The position numbers and the translations under genes are program-made. The notes below the pieces were generated by a model. It ran no database searches, was not told the DNA's origin, and saw only the letters and a program-made list of their open reading frames with translations. DNA of 64,000 nt from Photorhabdus akhurstii (GTDB lineage Bacteria > Pseudomonadota > Gammaproteobacteria > Enterobacterales > Enterobacteriaceae): contig NZ_RCWE01000015.1 of the NCBI RefSeq assembly GCF_018448925.1, positions 21,056 to 85,055 on the forward strand, given 5' to 3'. This document shows, piece by piece, positions 48,669-61,752 of this stretch; positions within the stretch are counted from its first letter, which is position 1, and each line of letters begins with the position of its first letter.

Positions 48669-48871
48669 TCCAAAAATCCTATTTAATTGCTACCTCTTTA
48701 TCACTTTCCCAAACACCTTCTATTTCACTTCAATCCATTGCTCAACCTCTGTTTTGTTAATTGATCATAAAATTGATGGCTTTTTCAACGCTCGTTGTGA
48801 GAATGATAAGTTAGCCGTTGACAGTATTTGCAGGGTTTCATATTATGCGCCCCGTTCCATTAATTTTGATT

Positions 48872-48947
<76 letters not shown>

Positions 48948-49004
48948 AATCCTTTATATTGAGATAAGGTATTTGGTACTAAAATTAGGAAATACCACGC
49001 TCGT

Positions 49005-49080
<76 letters not shown>

Positions 49081-49090
49081 AAATTATCAG

Positions 49091-49118
49091 GCCCTGAAAG
49101 CCATGCTTTCAGGGCTTT
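49091..49118 (+). terminator. Terminator after the tRNA-Ala pair
   Basis: 11-bp stem GCCCTGAAAGC/GCTTTCAGGGC, 3-nt loop, followed by TTTGG. Confidence 0.75.
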
Positions 49119-49173
49119 GGTTATTCCCATTCATAACCACCATCATCGATTAAAAAACAAACGCCAACCTTGG

Positions 49174-49389
49174 CTAGCCTTTTTTCAATGGTTTCACCAA
49201 CGAATCCAGTCCTTCTAGTTTTATTGCTAAAGTCATCTCCATCAGCGCACCCAATTTACCTTGTGGAAATTCCCCCTTACGAGCGAACCACAATAAATAC
49301 TCTTCCGGTAAGTCAATGAGCATACGCCCTTTGTATTTACCAAACGGCATTGCAGTATTAGCAATTTCTATCAGGTTCTCTTTTTCCAT
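49174..49389 (-). CDS. ypeB: DUF3820 family protein (YpeB-like)
   Basis: 71 aa. MPFGKYKGRMLIDLPEEYL and FPQGKLGALMEMTLAIK are the DUF3820 signature; the family is small, conserved in gammaproteobacteria and of unknown function, with a fold suggested to bind nucleic acid. Same neighbourhood as ypeB in relatives (near ligA/zipA). Start by ATG at 49389. Confidence 0.85.
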   Translation of the reverse strand: MEKENLIEIANTAMPFGKYKGRMLIDLPEEYLLWFARKGEFPQGKLGALMEMTLAIKLEGLDSLVKPLKKG

Positions 49390-49472
49390 AATTTACACAT
49401 CTATAAGGAGAAATAGGTGAAAGGGAATCTGCACCATTCATGATGCAATATTCCACGATAAAACATGATCTT

Positions 49473-50657
49473 TTACAGTACTAAACCGGCAATAGCCGCA
49501 GACAAGAAACTGACAAGCGTTGAACCAAATAGTAGTTTCAAACCAAAGCGGGAAACGACATTACCCTGTTTCTCATTCAAGCCTTTAATCGCACCAGCCA
49601 CAATCCCAATGGAAGAGAAGTTAGCAAAAGAAACCAGGAATACCGACAAAATACCCTGTGAACGAGGAGAAAGTTCTGTCGCAACGGATTGTAAGCTGTG
49701 CATTGCCACAAATTCGTTAGCAACCAATTTGGTTGCCATGACGCTACCAACCCGTAATGCTTCATCTGTGGGAATTCCAATTACCCAAGCAAATGGATAA
49801 AACACGTAGCCGAGCATCTCCTGAAAACTCTTTTCAAACACCATGCTGAACAAAGCATTAATAGCCGCAATCAGGGCAATGAAACCAATCAACATAGCAG
49901 CAACAATGAGAGCCACTTTAAAACCCGCCAAAATATATTCACCTAGCATTTCGAAAAAACTTTGGCCTTCGTGAAGATTGCTCATCTGAATATCTTCTTC
50001 ACTGTCAACAGCATACGGATTAATCAGCGATAGGATGATAAAGGTACTGAACATATTAAGCACCAATGCCGCTACAACATATTTAGGCGCTAAAATTTGC
50101 ATGTAAGCCCCAACGATCGACATAGAAACCGTTGACATTGCAGTCGCAGCCATCGTGTACATGCGACGCTCAGACATTTTTCCCAGTACGTCTTTATAAG
50201 CAATAAAGTTTTCAGACTGCCCAAGTATCAGAGAACTGACCGCGTTAAATGATTCCAGTTTACCCATGCCGTTGACTTTAGACAGCAGAGTACCAATAAA
50301 CCGGATGATGATTGGCAATAGTTTGATATGCTGCAAAATACCAATCAGCGCAGAAATAAAGATAATCGGACACAATACATTCAGAAAGAAAAATGCTAGT
50401 TTTGCATCCATCATGCCGCCAAAAATGAATTCAGTCCCTTCACCCGCATATTTCAGTAAATGCTCAAACAAACCGGCAAATCCCATGACAAATTCCTGAC
50501 CAACACCAGAATTCAGGAAAAACCAAGCCAAGATAAGCTCAATAACAAGCAATTGAATAATATAGCGAGGACGAATACTTTTACGGTCATTACTTGCCAA
50601 AATAGCAAGGCCGCCAATGACAATCAAAGCTAAGAAGAAATGCAGGATCTGAGACAT
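49473..50657 (-). CDS. nupC: Concentrative nucleoside transporter NupC
   Basis: 394 aa CNT-family nucleoside:proton symporter with about ten membrane helices. [24 protein letters not shown] and [13 protein letters not shown] are the NupC substrate-site signatures. ATG at 50657 behind GGAG gives the family N-terminus ([13 protein letters not shown]). Imports pyrimidine and adenosine nucleosides. Confidence 0.95.
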   Translation of the reverse strand: MSQILHFFLALIVIGGLAILASNDRKSIRPRYIIQLLVIELILAWFFLNSGVGQEFVMGFAGLFEHLLKYAGEGTEFIFGGMMDAKLAFFFLNVLCPIIFISALIGILQHIKLLPIIIRFIGTLLSKVNGMGKLESFNAVSSLILGQSENFIAYKDVLGKMSERRMYTMAATAMSTVSMSIVGAYMQILAPKYVVAALVLNMFSTFIILSLINPYAVDSEEDIQMSNLHEGQSFFEMLGEYILAGFKVALIVAAMLIGFIALIAAINALFSMVFEKSFQEMLGYVFYPFAWVIGIPTDEALRVGSVMATKLVANEFVAMHSLQSVATELSPRSQGILSVFLVSFANFSSIGIVAGAIKGLNEKQGNVVSRFGLKLLFGSTLVSFLSAAIAGLVL

Positions 50658-50731
50658 ATCACACTCCAAACACGATAGAAAGCGAGTTTTTATAAACGCA
50701 TTCTATGCAATAAAAGGCGATCAAATAAGGA

Positions 50732-50848
50732 TATACCCGTTATCTTTCAAGTCGCCTCTTTGTTGGCTGCACTCGCTCACCCCGGTCACATAGTTTGGGG
50801 GATTCACTCCCTTGCCGTCGCGATGCATCTTGAAATCCATAGGGTATA
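50732..50848. repeat. ERIC element between nupC and ligA
   Basis: 117-bp imperfect palindrome bounded by TATACCC and GGGTATA, with the ERIC core CTCACCCCGGTCAC and GGGATTCACTCCC. Intergenic, inverted relative to the copy at 56912-57039 and slightly shorter through a small internal deletion. Confidence 0.88.
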
Positions 50849-50960
50849 GATATCACATTAGACTGAAATAATTCTTACTGTAAATCTTTACTTAATGTGT
50901 CTGATCACATTTTTAGCTGAATCGTATAAGATAAGCTTTAAAAACATCTTATCGCGCATG

Positions 50961-50993
50961 ACTGATTATTGAGAAAAACTCTCAATAATCAGT
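50961..50993 (-). terminator. Strong hairpin after ligA
   Basis: Perfect 14-bp stem ACTGATTATTGAGA/TCTCAATAATCAGT with a 5-nt loop, 15 bp past the ligA stop. On the minus strand the T-run precedes the stem and lies in the loop, so termination is likely but not textbook. Confidence 0.55.
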
Positions 50994-51007
50994 ATGTAAA
51001 CAAAAAA

Positions 51008-53029
<2,022 letters not shown>

Positions 53030-53042
53030 TTATAACCAGCGA

Positions 53043-53069
53043 TAAAAAGCCCCCGGCTGGCGGAGGCTT
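53043..53069 (-). terminator. Terminator after zipA
   Basis: On the minus strand AAGCCTCC pairs with GGGGGCTT, then TTTTATCGC. Suggests ligA also needs its own promoter or read-through. Confidence 0.7.
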
Positions 53070-53086
53070 GAACATTCGATAATTGA

Positions 53087-53998
53087 TTATACCTGAACAC
53101 CAAGTGTGCTGCGAATACGCGCTTTATACAATTCGATTTTTTGCGGTGTCAGCATTTTTCGCTCATCATCAAGCACCACGCCCCCAACATCAGAGGCAAT
53201 ACGCTGAGCTGCCTGTAACATCAGTTTAAAATTCTGATTAGATTCTCCGTAAGAAGGGACTACCATAAACATGGAAATCCCCGGAGTTGTAAAATCAGCC
53301 ATTATTTCAGGATTAAATGAACCCGGTTTCACCATATTTGCCAAACTAAACAGTACCGGGCCACTACCTGATGGGTTCACGTGACGGTGAAAAATCTGCA
53401 TTTCCCCAAACTGGAAGCCAGATTGCAGAATACTTTGCAGCAAGGGTTCACCATTCAATTCCTGGCCGTGGTGTGCTGCTACGTGAAGAACCAAAACGAT
53501 TTCTTTCACCTTGGGCTGAGTTTCTTTTTCGCCAACCGCCTCTTGAGACTTTTCTTCAATCGCAGATCTGTTTTTTTCAGGCTCGTTCTGCTCTTCGAAT
53601 TCAAACAGACCGAGTTGGGGTTCCTGCTCTTCTATGACTGCTTTTCTCGCTGTCGTCTCAGGCTGATGACCCGTCAGCAACGGATCATCGCTTTCTTCAA
53701 GCGTTGCAGCATCAATTTCAGTCAACTTTTGCTGACGGCGCTCGATAGCTGGCTCAGCTTTATACTCCTGATGAGATTTCACCTGTTTATGGGCATAAGG
53801 CTTTTGCTGATTGCCGAACGCTTCATCGTCACTGTCATCGACGAAACTGTTCTGACGATCATGTTTATGACGTTTGACTGGGCGATCACGAAAAAGCGAA
53901 GAACGCTCTTTACGGCTGGTCCACAACCCATGTAACAGCAAAGCTATTATTGCTATCGCACCAACAATGATTAATATCAGACGCAAATCCTGCATCAT
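53087..53998 (-). CDS. zipA: Cell division protein ZipA
   Basis: 303 aa. N-terminal membrane anchor ([26 protein letters not shown]), a charged linker (about 35-160) and the FtsZ-binding C-terminal domain (about 165-303: [32 protein letters not shown]). Tethers FtsZ to the membrane. Unlike E. coli, the linker is Glu/Lys/Gln-rich rather than Pro/Gln-rich and the protein is shorter. Divergent from cysZ. Confidence 0.95.
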   Translation of the reverse strand: MMQDLRLILIIVGAIAIIALLLHGLWTSRKERSSLFRDRPVKRHKHDRQNSFVDDSDDEAFGNQQKPYAHKQVKSHQEYKAEPAIERRQQKLTEIDAATLEESDDPLLTGHQPETTARKAVIEEQEPQLGLFEFEEQNEPEKNRSAIEEKSQEAVGEKETQPKVKEIVLVLHVAAHHGQELNGEPLLQSILQSGFQFGEMQIFHRHVNPSGSGPVLFSLANMVKPGSFNPEIMADFTTPGISMFMVVPSYGESNQNFKLMLQAAQRIASDVGGVVLDDERKMLTPQKIELYKARIRSTLGVQV

Positions 53999-54218
53999 TG
54001 CGATCTCTGTTGTTTAATTAAGTATGCCACCACGGCGGAATATTTTCTGTATTAACTGTATTTGTCAAATAACACAAGTGCAAGCTTATACACACTTTTC
54101 TTATCAGAAAGATGCCTAATAAGCCCCTTTTGCGTTCTTTTTATACAGAACAATACTAGTCAGTCGAAAATCCTACCTATATGATAGCGTTTCAATCACA
54201 CAGGAGAGAATAGGAAGT

Positions 54219-54989
54219 ATGCTGAATTTGACAAAATTGCCCAAAAATTTGAGCGGCTTTCAGTATTTGATGCAAGGTTGCAAATTAATTACTCGCTCAG
54301 GCATTAAAAGATTTGTCCTATTGCCTTTGTTGGCAAATATTTTGTTTCTCGGCGGTTCATTTTGGTGGCTCTATCAGAAACTGGAGAACTGGATCCCTTG
54401 GATAGTAAGCAAAGTACCAGATTGGATGCAATGGCTCAGTTATATTTTATGGCCGATGGCCGTGCTCTCTGTTTTGATGATTTTTACTTACTTCTTCAGC
54501 ACAATAGCGAATTTTATCGCAGCGCCATTCAATGGTCTGCTAGCAGAGAAACTGGAAGCGGATTTAACAGGAATCCCCGCACCGGATACCGGCGTTTTAG
54601 CACTCTTCAAAGATGTTCCACGTATCCTAAAACGGGAATTAACCAAGCTGTGCTACTATATTCCACGCGCTCTGGTCTTATTGTTACTCTATTTTATCCC
54701 TGTTATCGGGCAAACTGTCGCGCCTGTGCTCTGGTTTATTTTCAGTGCCTGGATGCTATCAATTCAGTATTGTGATTATCCCTTTGATAACCACAAAGTC
54801 AGTTTTCCAACAATGCGTAGCGCCCTTCGCCAAAACAAAATAATTAATCTGCAATTTGGAGCAACAGTGAGTATTTTAACCATGATACCCATTGTCAATT
54901 TGGTGATTATGCCTATTGCTGTATGCGCGGCGACAGCAATGTGGGTCGATCGCTATCGAGATCAACATGCCCTTCGTATTATGCCATGA
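54219..54989 (+). CDS. cysZ: Sulfate permease CysZ
   Basis: 256 aa inner-membrane protein with four hydrophobic segments (about 28-48, 70-95, 145-175, 210-240). Family motifs [21 protein letters not shown] and [11 protein letters not shown]. Provides sulfate uptake in addition to CysPTWA and sits just upstream of cysK, as in E. coli. Confidence 0.95.
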   Translation: MLNLTKLPKNLSGFQYLMQGCKLITRSGIKRFVLLPLLANILFLGGSFWWLYQKLENWIPWIVSKVPDWMQWLSYILWPMAVLSVLMIFTYFFSTIANFIAAPFNGLLAEKLEADLTGIPAPDTGVLALFKDVPRILKRELTKLCYYIPRALVLLLLYFIPVIGQTVAPVLWFIFSAWMLSIQYCDYPFDNHKVSFPTMRSALRQNKIINLQFGATVSILTMIPIVNLVIMPIAVCAATAMWVDRYRDQHALRIMP

Positions 54990-55103
54990 TATTCATTTAA
55001 GTTATTCTTTTAGACAATAAAAATATATTTAAGTTATATTTCCATTAACCGGTTGTTGGCGTATTGTTGACCGGATATCACTAAAAGGAGTTGAAAGACG
55101 AGT

Positions 55104-56057
55104 ATGAGTAAAATTTACGAAGATAATTCTTTGACTATTGGTCGTACCCCGTTAATTCGCCTAAAACACTTTGGCAATGGGCGTATTCTGGCAAAAGTGG
55201 AATCCCGTAACCCAAGTTTTAGTGTAAAATGTCGCATTGGTTCCAACATGATTTGGGATGCTGAAAAACGCGGTATCCTAAAACCGGGACAAGAATTAAT
55301 AGAACCCACCAGTGGTAACACTGGAATAGCGCTTGCGTATGTCGCCGCCGCTCGGGACTATAAATTAACGCTGACAATGCCAGAAACCATGAGTATTGAA
55401 CGCCGCAAGCTCTTGAAAGCATTGGGTGCTCAGTTGATACTGACGGAAGGCGCTAAAGGTATGAAAGGCGCCATTGAGAAAGCTAACGAGATTAAAGCTA
55501 GCGATCCCGACCGCTACATTATCCTGCAACAGTTCAGTAATCCGGCAAACCCGGAAATCCATGAAAAAACCACAGGCCCGGAAATCTGGGAAGACACAGA
55601 CGGTGAAGTGGATGCATTTGTTACCGGTGTAGGGACCGGCGGTACACTAACAGGCGTTACCCGTTACCTGAAAAACACCAAAGGTAAAAATGTCACCGCG
55701 GTTGCCGTAGAACCCGAAGAATCACCCGTCATCAGCCAGACTCTGGCCGGTGAAGAAGTGAAACCTGGCCCTCATAAGATTCAAGGTATTGGCGCGGGTT
55801 TTATTCCAGATAACCTTGATTTGAAACTAGTTGATCGCGTTTTCAAAATCAGCAGCGAGGAAGCGATTAAAACCGCACGTGAAATCATGGTGAAAGAGGG
55901 CATTCTGGTAGGTATTTCCTCTGGTGCCGCCGTTGCGGCAGCGGTAAAACTTTCTCAGGAACCGGAATATAAAGACAAAAATATCGTCGTCATTCTGGCT
56001 TCATCAGGTGAACGCTATTTAAGCAGCCCACTGTTTACTGACTTGTCTGATGAATAA
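55104..56057 (+). CDS. cysK: Cysteine synthase A
   Basis: 317 aa PLP enzyme, O-acetylserine sulfhydrylase. PLP-binding Lys is in [11 protein letters not shown] (residue 43, usually Lys42); asparagine loop [11 protein letters not shown]; phosphate loop [12 protein letters not shown]. Makes cysteine from O-acetylserine and sulfide. 114 bp after cysZ. Confidence 0.96.
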   Translation: MSKIYEDNSLTIGRTPLIRLKHFGNGRILAKVESRNPSFSVKCRIGSNMIWDAEKRGILKPGQELIEPTSGNTGIALAYVAAARDYKLTLTMPETMSIERRKLLKALGAQLILTEGAKGMKGAIEKANEIKASDPDRYIILQQFSNPANPEIHEKTTGPEIWEDTDGEVDAFVTGVGTGGTLTGVTRYLKNTKGKNVTAVAVEPEESPVISQTLAGEEVKPGPHKIQGIGAGFIPDNLDLKLVDRVFKISSEEAIKTAREIMVKEGILVGISSGAAVAAAVKLSQEPEYKDKNIVVILASSGERYLSSPLFTDLSDE

Positions 56058-56091
56058 AAGTTTTTAAGTAAGTTACTTAGATTTATTGATA

Positions 56092-56117
56092 AAAAAGCAC
56101 CTAAATGGTGCTTTTTC
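56092..56117 (+). terminator. Terminator after cysK
   Basis: AAAAAGCACC/GGTGCTTTTT, 10 bp, 5-nt loop, ending in a T-run. Confidence 0.85.
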
Positions 56118-56609
56118 TGTGTGGTAGATCAAACTTTTTCACTTTGCCAGATGATTTCTTACAATGGGTCTAGTATTTAACCAATAATAATTATTTCGAT
56201 GCTCGAAATTAATTAACAGGAGTAGTAGTTTCAGTTAAGTAGTTCCGCGATCTATCTTTACTTCAAACTATCAATCAGAAGCATCGGAAAGAACAATTTT
56301 TTTGATAATGAATAAAAATTTTTATTACATTATCAACCTGAGAGTCTATCTCAGTAGACGTCGTTAGTGCTGTTTATTCTTACCAGTAAAAGTAAATACA
56401 GACAGCACACATGGCCCGGAAGTTATGGGTCGTACTAAAGAGCGTTCAGAGGCTATTTAGCGCTTTTGCCAGAACATTACTCAGTTCGCTCTTTAGGTAA
56501 ATAAAATCGTCTTACATGGGATAGGCAGTGAATAAACACTCAAGTTAAAATTTGTCCATTACAAGTTCTTAACTTACATAGCAAAAATCTAAGTTATTGA
56601 GGAAACGTT
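56118..56609. promoter_or_regulatory. Region upstream of ptsH
   Basis: About 490 bp without a gene. In E. coli this interval holds the pts promoters with CRP and Mlc sites. Only weak similarities to such sites are seen here, so no site is called. Confidence 0.5.
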
Positions 56610-56867
56610 ATGTTCCAGCAAGAAGTCACTATTACTGCGCCAAATGGCCTACACACCCGTCCCGCGGCACAGTTTGTTAAAGAAGCCAAAAGTTTCTCCT
56701 CCGACATTACACTGACTTCCGGTGGTAAAACCGCCAGTGCCAAGAGCCTGTTTAAACTACAAACTTTGGGGCTTACTCAAGGCACTGTAGTGACTATTTC
56801 TGCTGAAGGCGAAGATGAGCAAAGAGCAATCGAGCATCTGGTTAAGTTGATGGCAGAACTGGAATAA
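56610..56867 (+). CDS. ptsH: Phosphocarrier protein HPr
   Basis: 85 aa, standard length. Active His15 in [14 protein letters not shown], Ser46 region [11 protein letters not shown]. Passes phosphate from enzyme I to the EIIA proteins of the PTS. GAGGAAACG site before the ATG. Separated from ptsI by 310 bp, far more than in E. coli, because of an inserted ERIC repeat. Confidence 0.97.
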   Translation: MFQQEVTITAPNGLHTRPAAQFVKEAKSFSSDITLTSGGKTASAKSLFKLQTLGLTQGTVVTISAEGEDEQRAIEHLVKLMAELE

Positions 56868-56911
56868 TTTTCCATTGACCGCAAAGCCAGTCAAGATCCA
56901 GAGATTGTGAA

Positions 56912-57039
56912 TATACCCTATGGATTTCAAGATGCATCGCGACGGCCAGGGAGTGAATCCCTGGGAGCATAGCAAACTATGTGACCGGGGTGAGCGAGCG
57001 CAGCCAACAAAGAGGCAACTTGAAAGATGACGGGGTATA
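56912..57039. repeat. ERIC element between ptsH and ptsI
   Basis: 128-bp imperfect palindrome bounded by TATACCC and GGGGTATA, with the ERIC core GTGAATCCCTGGGAGC and GTGACCGGGGTGAGCG. Lies inside the ptsHI-crr operon, so it should be transcribed. Confidence 0.9.
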
Positions 57040-57065
57040 AACAGGTATTCACTTAGCCGTTCCTC

Positions 57066-57093
57066 ATCCCCGGATAAACTTTTATCTGGGGAT
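57066..57093. repeat. Hairpin upstream of ptsI
   Basis: 13-bp arms ATCCCCGGATAAA/TTTATCTGGGGAT (one G-T) with a tiny loop, between the ERIC element and ptsI. No T-run follows; may influence the HPr/EI ratio. Confidence 0.55.
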
Positions 57094-57177
57094 GTCAGTT
57101 TAAATGCATGTCCTAAAACAGCAAACCATCTGCGGGCTGGCTCTTTAAAGAATAATTATTAGTAGTTAGGTAACATC

Positions 57178-58905
57178 ATGATTTCAGGCATATTAGTATC
57201 ACCAGGCATCGCTTTCGGTAAAGCACTATTACTGAAAGAAGACCCAATCATTGTCAATCAGAAAAAAATCAGCCAAGAACAAGTCGAACAAGAAATTTTC
57301 CATTTCAAGCAAGGCCGTGAAAAAGCTTCATCCCAGCTAGAAATCATCAAGAATATAGCCGCAAAAAACCTCGGAGAAGAAAAAGCTGAAATCTTCGAAG
57401 GACATATCATGCTATTGGAAGATGAAGAACTTGAGCAAGAAATTATTTCGTTAATCAAAAACGATTTCAGAACTGCGGATGCCGCGGTCTATTCCGTTAT
57501 TGAAACTCAGGCCCAAGCCCTTGAAGAATTGGATGATGAATACCTGAAAGAACGTGCCACAGACGTGCGTGATATCGGTAAACGCTTATTGAAAAACATT
57601 CTGGGTATGCCCATTGTTGATCTTGGCTCAATTTCAGAGGAAGTCATTCTGGTTGCCAACGACCTGACTCCATCGGAAACCGCACAACTTAATCTGGAAA
57701 AAGTACTCGGTTTTATTACCGATTTAGGTGGCCGAACTTCCCACACGTCAATCATGGCCCGCTCTCTTGAACTGCCAGCGATCGTCGGTACCACCCAAGC
57801 GACAACAACCATCCAGAATGGCGATTATCTCATCCTGGACGCGGTAAATAATCACATTTATATCAATCCATCTGATGCGGAAATTGAACAGCTAAAAAAG
57901 GCCAAAAACGAATATCTGGCGGAAAAAACTGAACTTGCAAAGTTGAAAGATCTCCCGGCGATGACTCTTGATGGTCATCAGGTTGAAGTCTGTGCCAATA
58001 TCGGTACCGTCCGTGATGTGATTGGCGCTGAACGCAATGGCGCCGAAGGCGTCGGTTTATACCGTACAGAATTTCTGTTTATGGATCGTGATGCGCTGCC
58101 AACAGAAGAAGAACAATTCCAAGCTTATAAAGCTGTTGCCGAAGCAATGGGCAGTCAGGCGGTTATTATACGTACGATGGATATCGGTGGTGATAAAAAT
58201 CTACCCTACATGAATCTGCCGAAAGAAGAGAATCCATTCCTTGGTTGGCGTGCAATTCGTATTTGCCTTGATCGAAAAGAGATCTTACATTCTCAGTTAC
58301 GTGCTATCTTACGTGCATCTGCTTTCGGTAAACTACGCATTATGTTTCCAATGATTATTTCTGTAGAAGAAGTACAGGCACTGAAAGCAGAACTTGAATT
58401 GCTGAAAGGTCAGCTTCGCGAAGAAGGTAAAAAATTCGATGAAGCGATCGAAGTGGGGGTGATGGTAGAAACACCAGCTTCCGCAGTTATTGCTCATCAC
58501 CTGGCAAAAGAAGTTGACTTTTTCAGTATTGGGACAAACGATCTAACTCAGTATACTCTTGCTGTAGACCGCGGTAACGAGTTGATTTCTCATCTTTATA
58601 ACCCGATGCTACCAGCAGTATTGAGCCTGATTAAGCAAACCATCGATGCTTCACACGCTGAAGGTAAATGGACGGGGATGTGTGGCGAGCTTGCAGGTGA
58701 TGAACGTGCTACATTGTTGCTATTAGGTATGGGACTGGATGAGTTTAGTATGAGTGCGATTTCTATTCCCCGCATCAAGAAAATCATTCGTAATACGCGT
58801 TACGAAGATGCAAAAGCGCTAGCTGAGCAAGCCCTGTCTCAGTCTACCGCTCAGGGGTTGATAGAATTGGTTGATACCTTCATCAAAGAAAAAACACTTT
58901 GCTAA
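57178..58905 (+). CDS. ptsI: PTS enzyme I
   Basis: 575 aa. N-terminal HPr-binding and phosphohistidine domains with His189 in [14 protein letters not shown]-terminal PEP-binding barrel with [37 protein letters not shown] and the catalytic Cys in GMCGELAGD. Starts the PTS phosphorelay from PEP. Confidence 0.98.
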   Translation: MISGILVSPGIAFGKALLLKEDPIIVNQKKISQEQVEQEIFHFKQGREKASSQLEIIKNIAAKNLGEEKAEIFEGHIMLLEDEELEQEIISLIKNDFRTADAAVYSVIETQAQALEELDDEYLKERATDVRDIGKRLLKNILGMPIVDLGSISEEVILVANDLTPSETAQLNLEKVLGFITDLGGRTSHTSIMARSLELPAIVGTTQATTTIQNGDYLILDAVNNHIYINPSDAEIEQLKKAKNEYLAEKTELAKLKDLPAMTLDGHQVEVCANIGTVRDVIGAERNGAEGVGLYRTEFLFMDRDALPTEEEQFQAYKAVAEAMGSQAVIIRTMDIGGDKNLPYMNLPKEENPFLGWRAIRICLDRKEILHSQLRAILRASAFGKLRIMFPMIISVEEVQALKAELELLKGQLREEGKKFDEAIEVGVMVETPASAVIAHHLAKEVDFFSIGTNDLTQYTLAVDRGNELISHLYNPMLPAVLSLIKQTIDASHAEGKWTGMCGELAGDERATLLLLGMGLDEFSMSAISIPRIKKIIRNTRYEDAKALAEQALSQSTAQGLIELVDTFIKEKTLC

Positions 58906-58951
58906 CAATATCGGTTAACGCGGTCCAGTATAAACAATTAGGAGAAGATTC

Positions 58952-59461
58952 ATGGGTCTGTTTGATAAACTGAAATCTCTAGTTTCAGATGATAAAAAAA
59001 ACAGCGGCACTATTGAAATTATCGCACCTTTATCTGGTGAGATTGTCAATATTGAAGATGTTCCAGATGTTGTTTTCGCCGAGAAAATTGTAGGCGACGG
59101 TATCGCTATAAAACCCGCCGGCAATAAAATAGTCGCACCAGTTGATGGAACAATCGGTAAAATATTTGAAACCAACCATGCGTTTTCTATCGAATCGGAC
59201 AGCGGTATTGAGCTATTTGTCCATTTTGGTATTGATACGGTTGAACTTAAAGGCGAAGGCTTTAAGCGTATTGCTGAAGAAGGTCAGCGTGTACAAAAAG
59301 GTGATTTAGTTTTGGAGTTCGATCTTAAACTCCTTGAAGAAAGAGCAAAATCGACCCTGACACCTGTTGTTATTTCCAACATGGATGAGATTAAAGAGTT
59401 ATCCAAGTTGAGTGGTTCTGTCACTGTTGGTGAAACCCCCATTATGCGGATTAAAAAGTAG
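58952..59461 (+). CDS. crr: PTS glucose-specific EIIA component
   Basis: 169 aa. Active His91 in [14 protein letters not shown] and structural His76 in [10 protein letters not shown]-terminal amphipathic segment [14 protein letters not shown]. Receives phosphate from HPr, controls adenylate cyclase and inducer exclusion. 46 bp after ptsI; AGGAGAAG site. Confidence 0.97.
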   Translation: MGLFDKLKSLVSDDKKNSGTIEIIAPLSGEIVNIEDVPDVVFAEKIVGDGIAIKPAGNKIVAPVDGTIGKIFETNHAFSIESDSGIELFVHFGIDTVELKGEGFKRIAEEGQRVQKGDLVLEFDLKLLEERAKSTLTPVVISNMDEIKELSKLSGSVTVGETPIMRIKK

Positions 59462-59494
59462 CGACACTAAACTGTCACAATACCATTTTCATCT

Positions 59495-59528
59495 TAAAAA
59501 ACGGCCGACAATCACGGCTGTTTTTTTA
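59495..59528 (+). terminator. Terminator after crr
   Basis: CGGCCG and CGGCTG arms (one G-T) extended by A6/T6, with a T-run of eight. Confidence 0.85.
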
Positions 59529-59628
59529 TCTCTTATCTTCGATTTACACCATTTTCCAGTGAAAATTGGCTAATGTGAGCAGAGCTTGCCGCCTCTTTTA
59601 CTCTACTCACGCTGAATGTATAACCGAA

Positions 59629-60510
59629 TTAATTAAATACTCCGGTAGAAAGATATCTATCGCCACGGTCGCAGATAATGGCAACAATGACAGAACCTGG
59701 ATTTTGTGCTGCAACACTTAATGCTCCAGCAACAGCACCGCCGGAACTGACCCCACAGAAAATTCCTTCTTTCTGAGCTAATAAACGCATGGTATCTTCA
59801 GCTTCCTGCTGAGTGATATCCAGCACTTGATCAACTAACTCCTTGCGGAAAATGCCAGGCAAATAAGCCGGCGACCAACGGCGAATACCTGGAATATGGC
59901 TATCCGCCGCCGGCTGTAAGCCAATAATCTGTACACTATTAGATTGGCTTTTTAAATAGCGGCTAACACCGGTAATGGTTCCCGTCGTTCCCATACTGGA
60001 AACAAAATGCGTAATACGCCCTTGCGTCTGTTGCCAAATTTCAGGTCCTGTCGTCGTAAAATGCGCTAAAGGATTATCCGGGTTATTGAATTGATCAAGA
60101 ACTTTGCCTTCGCCATTACGCTCCATTTGCTGAGCTAAATCACGTGCGCCTTCCATGCCCATTGCTCTACTCACCAAAATCAGTTCTGCACCATAAGCTC
60201 GCATAGAAGCCTGACGCTCAAGGCTCATATTATCAGGCATCAATAATTTAAGATGATAACCTTTTACTGCGGCAATCATTGCCAACGCAATACCCGTATT
60301 TCCGCTAGTGGCTTCAATCAACACGTCACCGGGAGAAATTTCACCGCGCAATTCAGCCTGCTGAATCATTGATAGCGCTGTTCTGTCTTTTATCGAGCCG
60401 GCCGGATTATTACCCTCAAGTTTTACCCATATTTCCACCCCTAGCTTATCGGTGATTCGTTGTAATTTTATCAGCGGGGTATTACCTATAAAATGTTCCA
60501 AGCTTGCCAC
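59629..60510 (-). CDS. cysM: Cysteine synthase B
   Basis: 293 aa PLP enzyme. PLP Lys in NPAGSIKDRTAL (near 41), [11 protein letters not shown] loop, GTTGTITGVSR phosphate loop. Uses O-acetylserine with sulfide or thiosulfate. Ends at STGVFN, about ten residues shorter than the E. coli protein. GTG at 60510 chosen to match the family start (ASLEHFIGNTP); no ATG is available nearby and the ribosome site is weak. Downstream of cysA, as usual. Confidence 0.93.
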   Translation of the reverse strand: MASLEHFIGNTPLIKLQRITDKLGVEIWVKLEGNNPAGSIKDRTALSMIQQAELRGEISPGDVLIEATSGNTGIALAMIAAVKGYHLKLLMPDNMSLERQASMRAYGAELILVSRAMGMEGARDLAQQMERNGEGKVLDQFNNPDNPLAHFTTTGPEIWQQTQGRITHFVSSMGTTGTITGVSRYLKSQSNSVQIIGLQPAADSHIPGIRRWSPAYLPGIFRKELVDQVLDITQQEAEDTMRLLAQKEGIFCGVSSGGAVAGALSVAAQNPGSVIVAIICDRGDRYLSTGVFN

Positions 60511-60649
60511 AGCTATTACCCAAATTTTATTTAATAGAACAGCGAAATAACCATATTCAGACACATATCGCAAGACCTTAAATAAAAAATGCCCATCCCT
60601 GGCGGTAAGGAGATGAGCAAAATGGTACCAACCAAATCTTAAGTAATTA

Positions 60650-61738
60650 TCAAGCAGTTTGGGCTAAACTCAGTGTTTGCAATTGTTTATCGCCCGCATA
60701 TAAACGTGCTTCAGTGCCACCAATAAAATAACGGCTTCCTCTTGTAGGTACTGAAGTTTCATCAAACCAAATAACAGCAACCGACTCATGATGCCAACCT
60801 AGAGGCTGGACCGAAAGCTGCCAGAAATGCCCTCTAGGACTGACCTCAGTCACTTGTACCGGCAACGGGCTGGAAGGTGTCGGTTGCGAGTTCATCATGA
60901 TATCCCACGGACGTAGGAATACATCGACATTCCCCTGATGGATTGGCGTCACATTGAGAGGTAAGTGCTGTCCGCCAATCAATAGCTGCGAGCCTTTAAT
61001 CTCACCATCAAAATGATTGACCTCCCCTAGAAACTCCATCACAAAACGGCTTGCCGGATAACGCCATACCTCTTGTGGCGTAGCGACCTGTTCAATATTC
61101 CCTTGTCTCATGACAACAACCCGGTCAGCCACTTCCATCGCTTCTTCCTGATCGTGAGTGACAAAGACACTGGTAAATTTAAGTTCTTCATGGAGCTGGC
61201 GTAGCCAACGGCGTAATTCCATTCTTACCTGCGCATCCAGTGCGCCAAACGGTTCATCAAGTAATAGAATTTGTGGTTCAACAGCCAATGCTCTTGCCAA
61301 TGCTACCCGCTGCTTTTGCCCACCAGAAAGTTGCGATGGATAGCGTTCAGCAAGATGCGTTAATTGCACCATCTCCAGCAACTCCATAACCTTACGGCGG
61401 ATAGCCGCCATATTCGGACGCTTACGTCGTGGCAGTACTGTCAACCCAAAAGCAACGTTATCAAACACGGTCATATGCCGAAACAGTGCATAATGCTGAA
61501 ATACGAACCCAACTTGCCGATCTTTAGCATGCATACGGCTAACATCTTGCCCGTGGAAACTCAGTTTCCCCTCGGTTTGTTGTTCCAGACCAGCAATAAT
61601 CCTCAACAAGGTTGTTTTACCGGAGCCTGACGGACCAAGCAGAGCAATCATTTCTCCAGAAAAAATATTCAGAGTGACATCGCTCAGAACCTGAGTCCGA
61701 CCAAAATATTTACTGATATTGTTAATTTCAATACTCAT
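60650..61738 (-). CDS. cysA: Sulfate/thiosulfate ABC transporter ATP-binding protein CysA
   Basis: 362 aa. Walker [14 protein letters not shown] (about 35-47), signature [16 protein letters not shown], Walker [14 protein letters not shown]-loop [13 protein letters not shown]-terminal TOBE-like regulatory domain from about 240. Powers CysTW. 14 bp after cysW. Expected to depend on CysB; no CysB site is resolvable because the operon start is outside the window. Confidence 0.96.
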   Translation of the reverse strand: MSIEINNISKYFGRTQVLSDVTLNIFSGEMIALLGPSGSGKTTLLRIIAGLEQQTEGKLSFHGQDVSRMHAKDRQVGFVFQHYALFRHMTVFDNVAFGLTVLPRRKRPNMAAIRRKVMELLEMVQLTHLAERYPSQLSGGQKQRVALARALAVEPQILLLDEPFGALDAQVRMELRRWLRQLHEELKFTSVFVTHDQEEAMEVADRVVVMRQGNIEQVATPQEVWRYPASRFVMEFLGEVNHFDGEIKGSQLLIGGQHLPLNVTPIHQGNVDVFLRPWDIMMNSQPTPSSPLPVQVTEVSPRGHFWQLSVQPLGWHHESVAVIWFDETSVPTRGSRYFIGGTEARLYAGDKQLQTLSLAQTA

Positions 61739-61752
61739 ATTCTGCTCCTACC

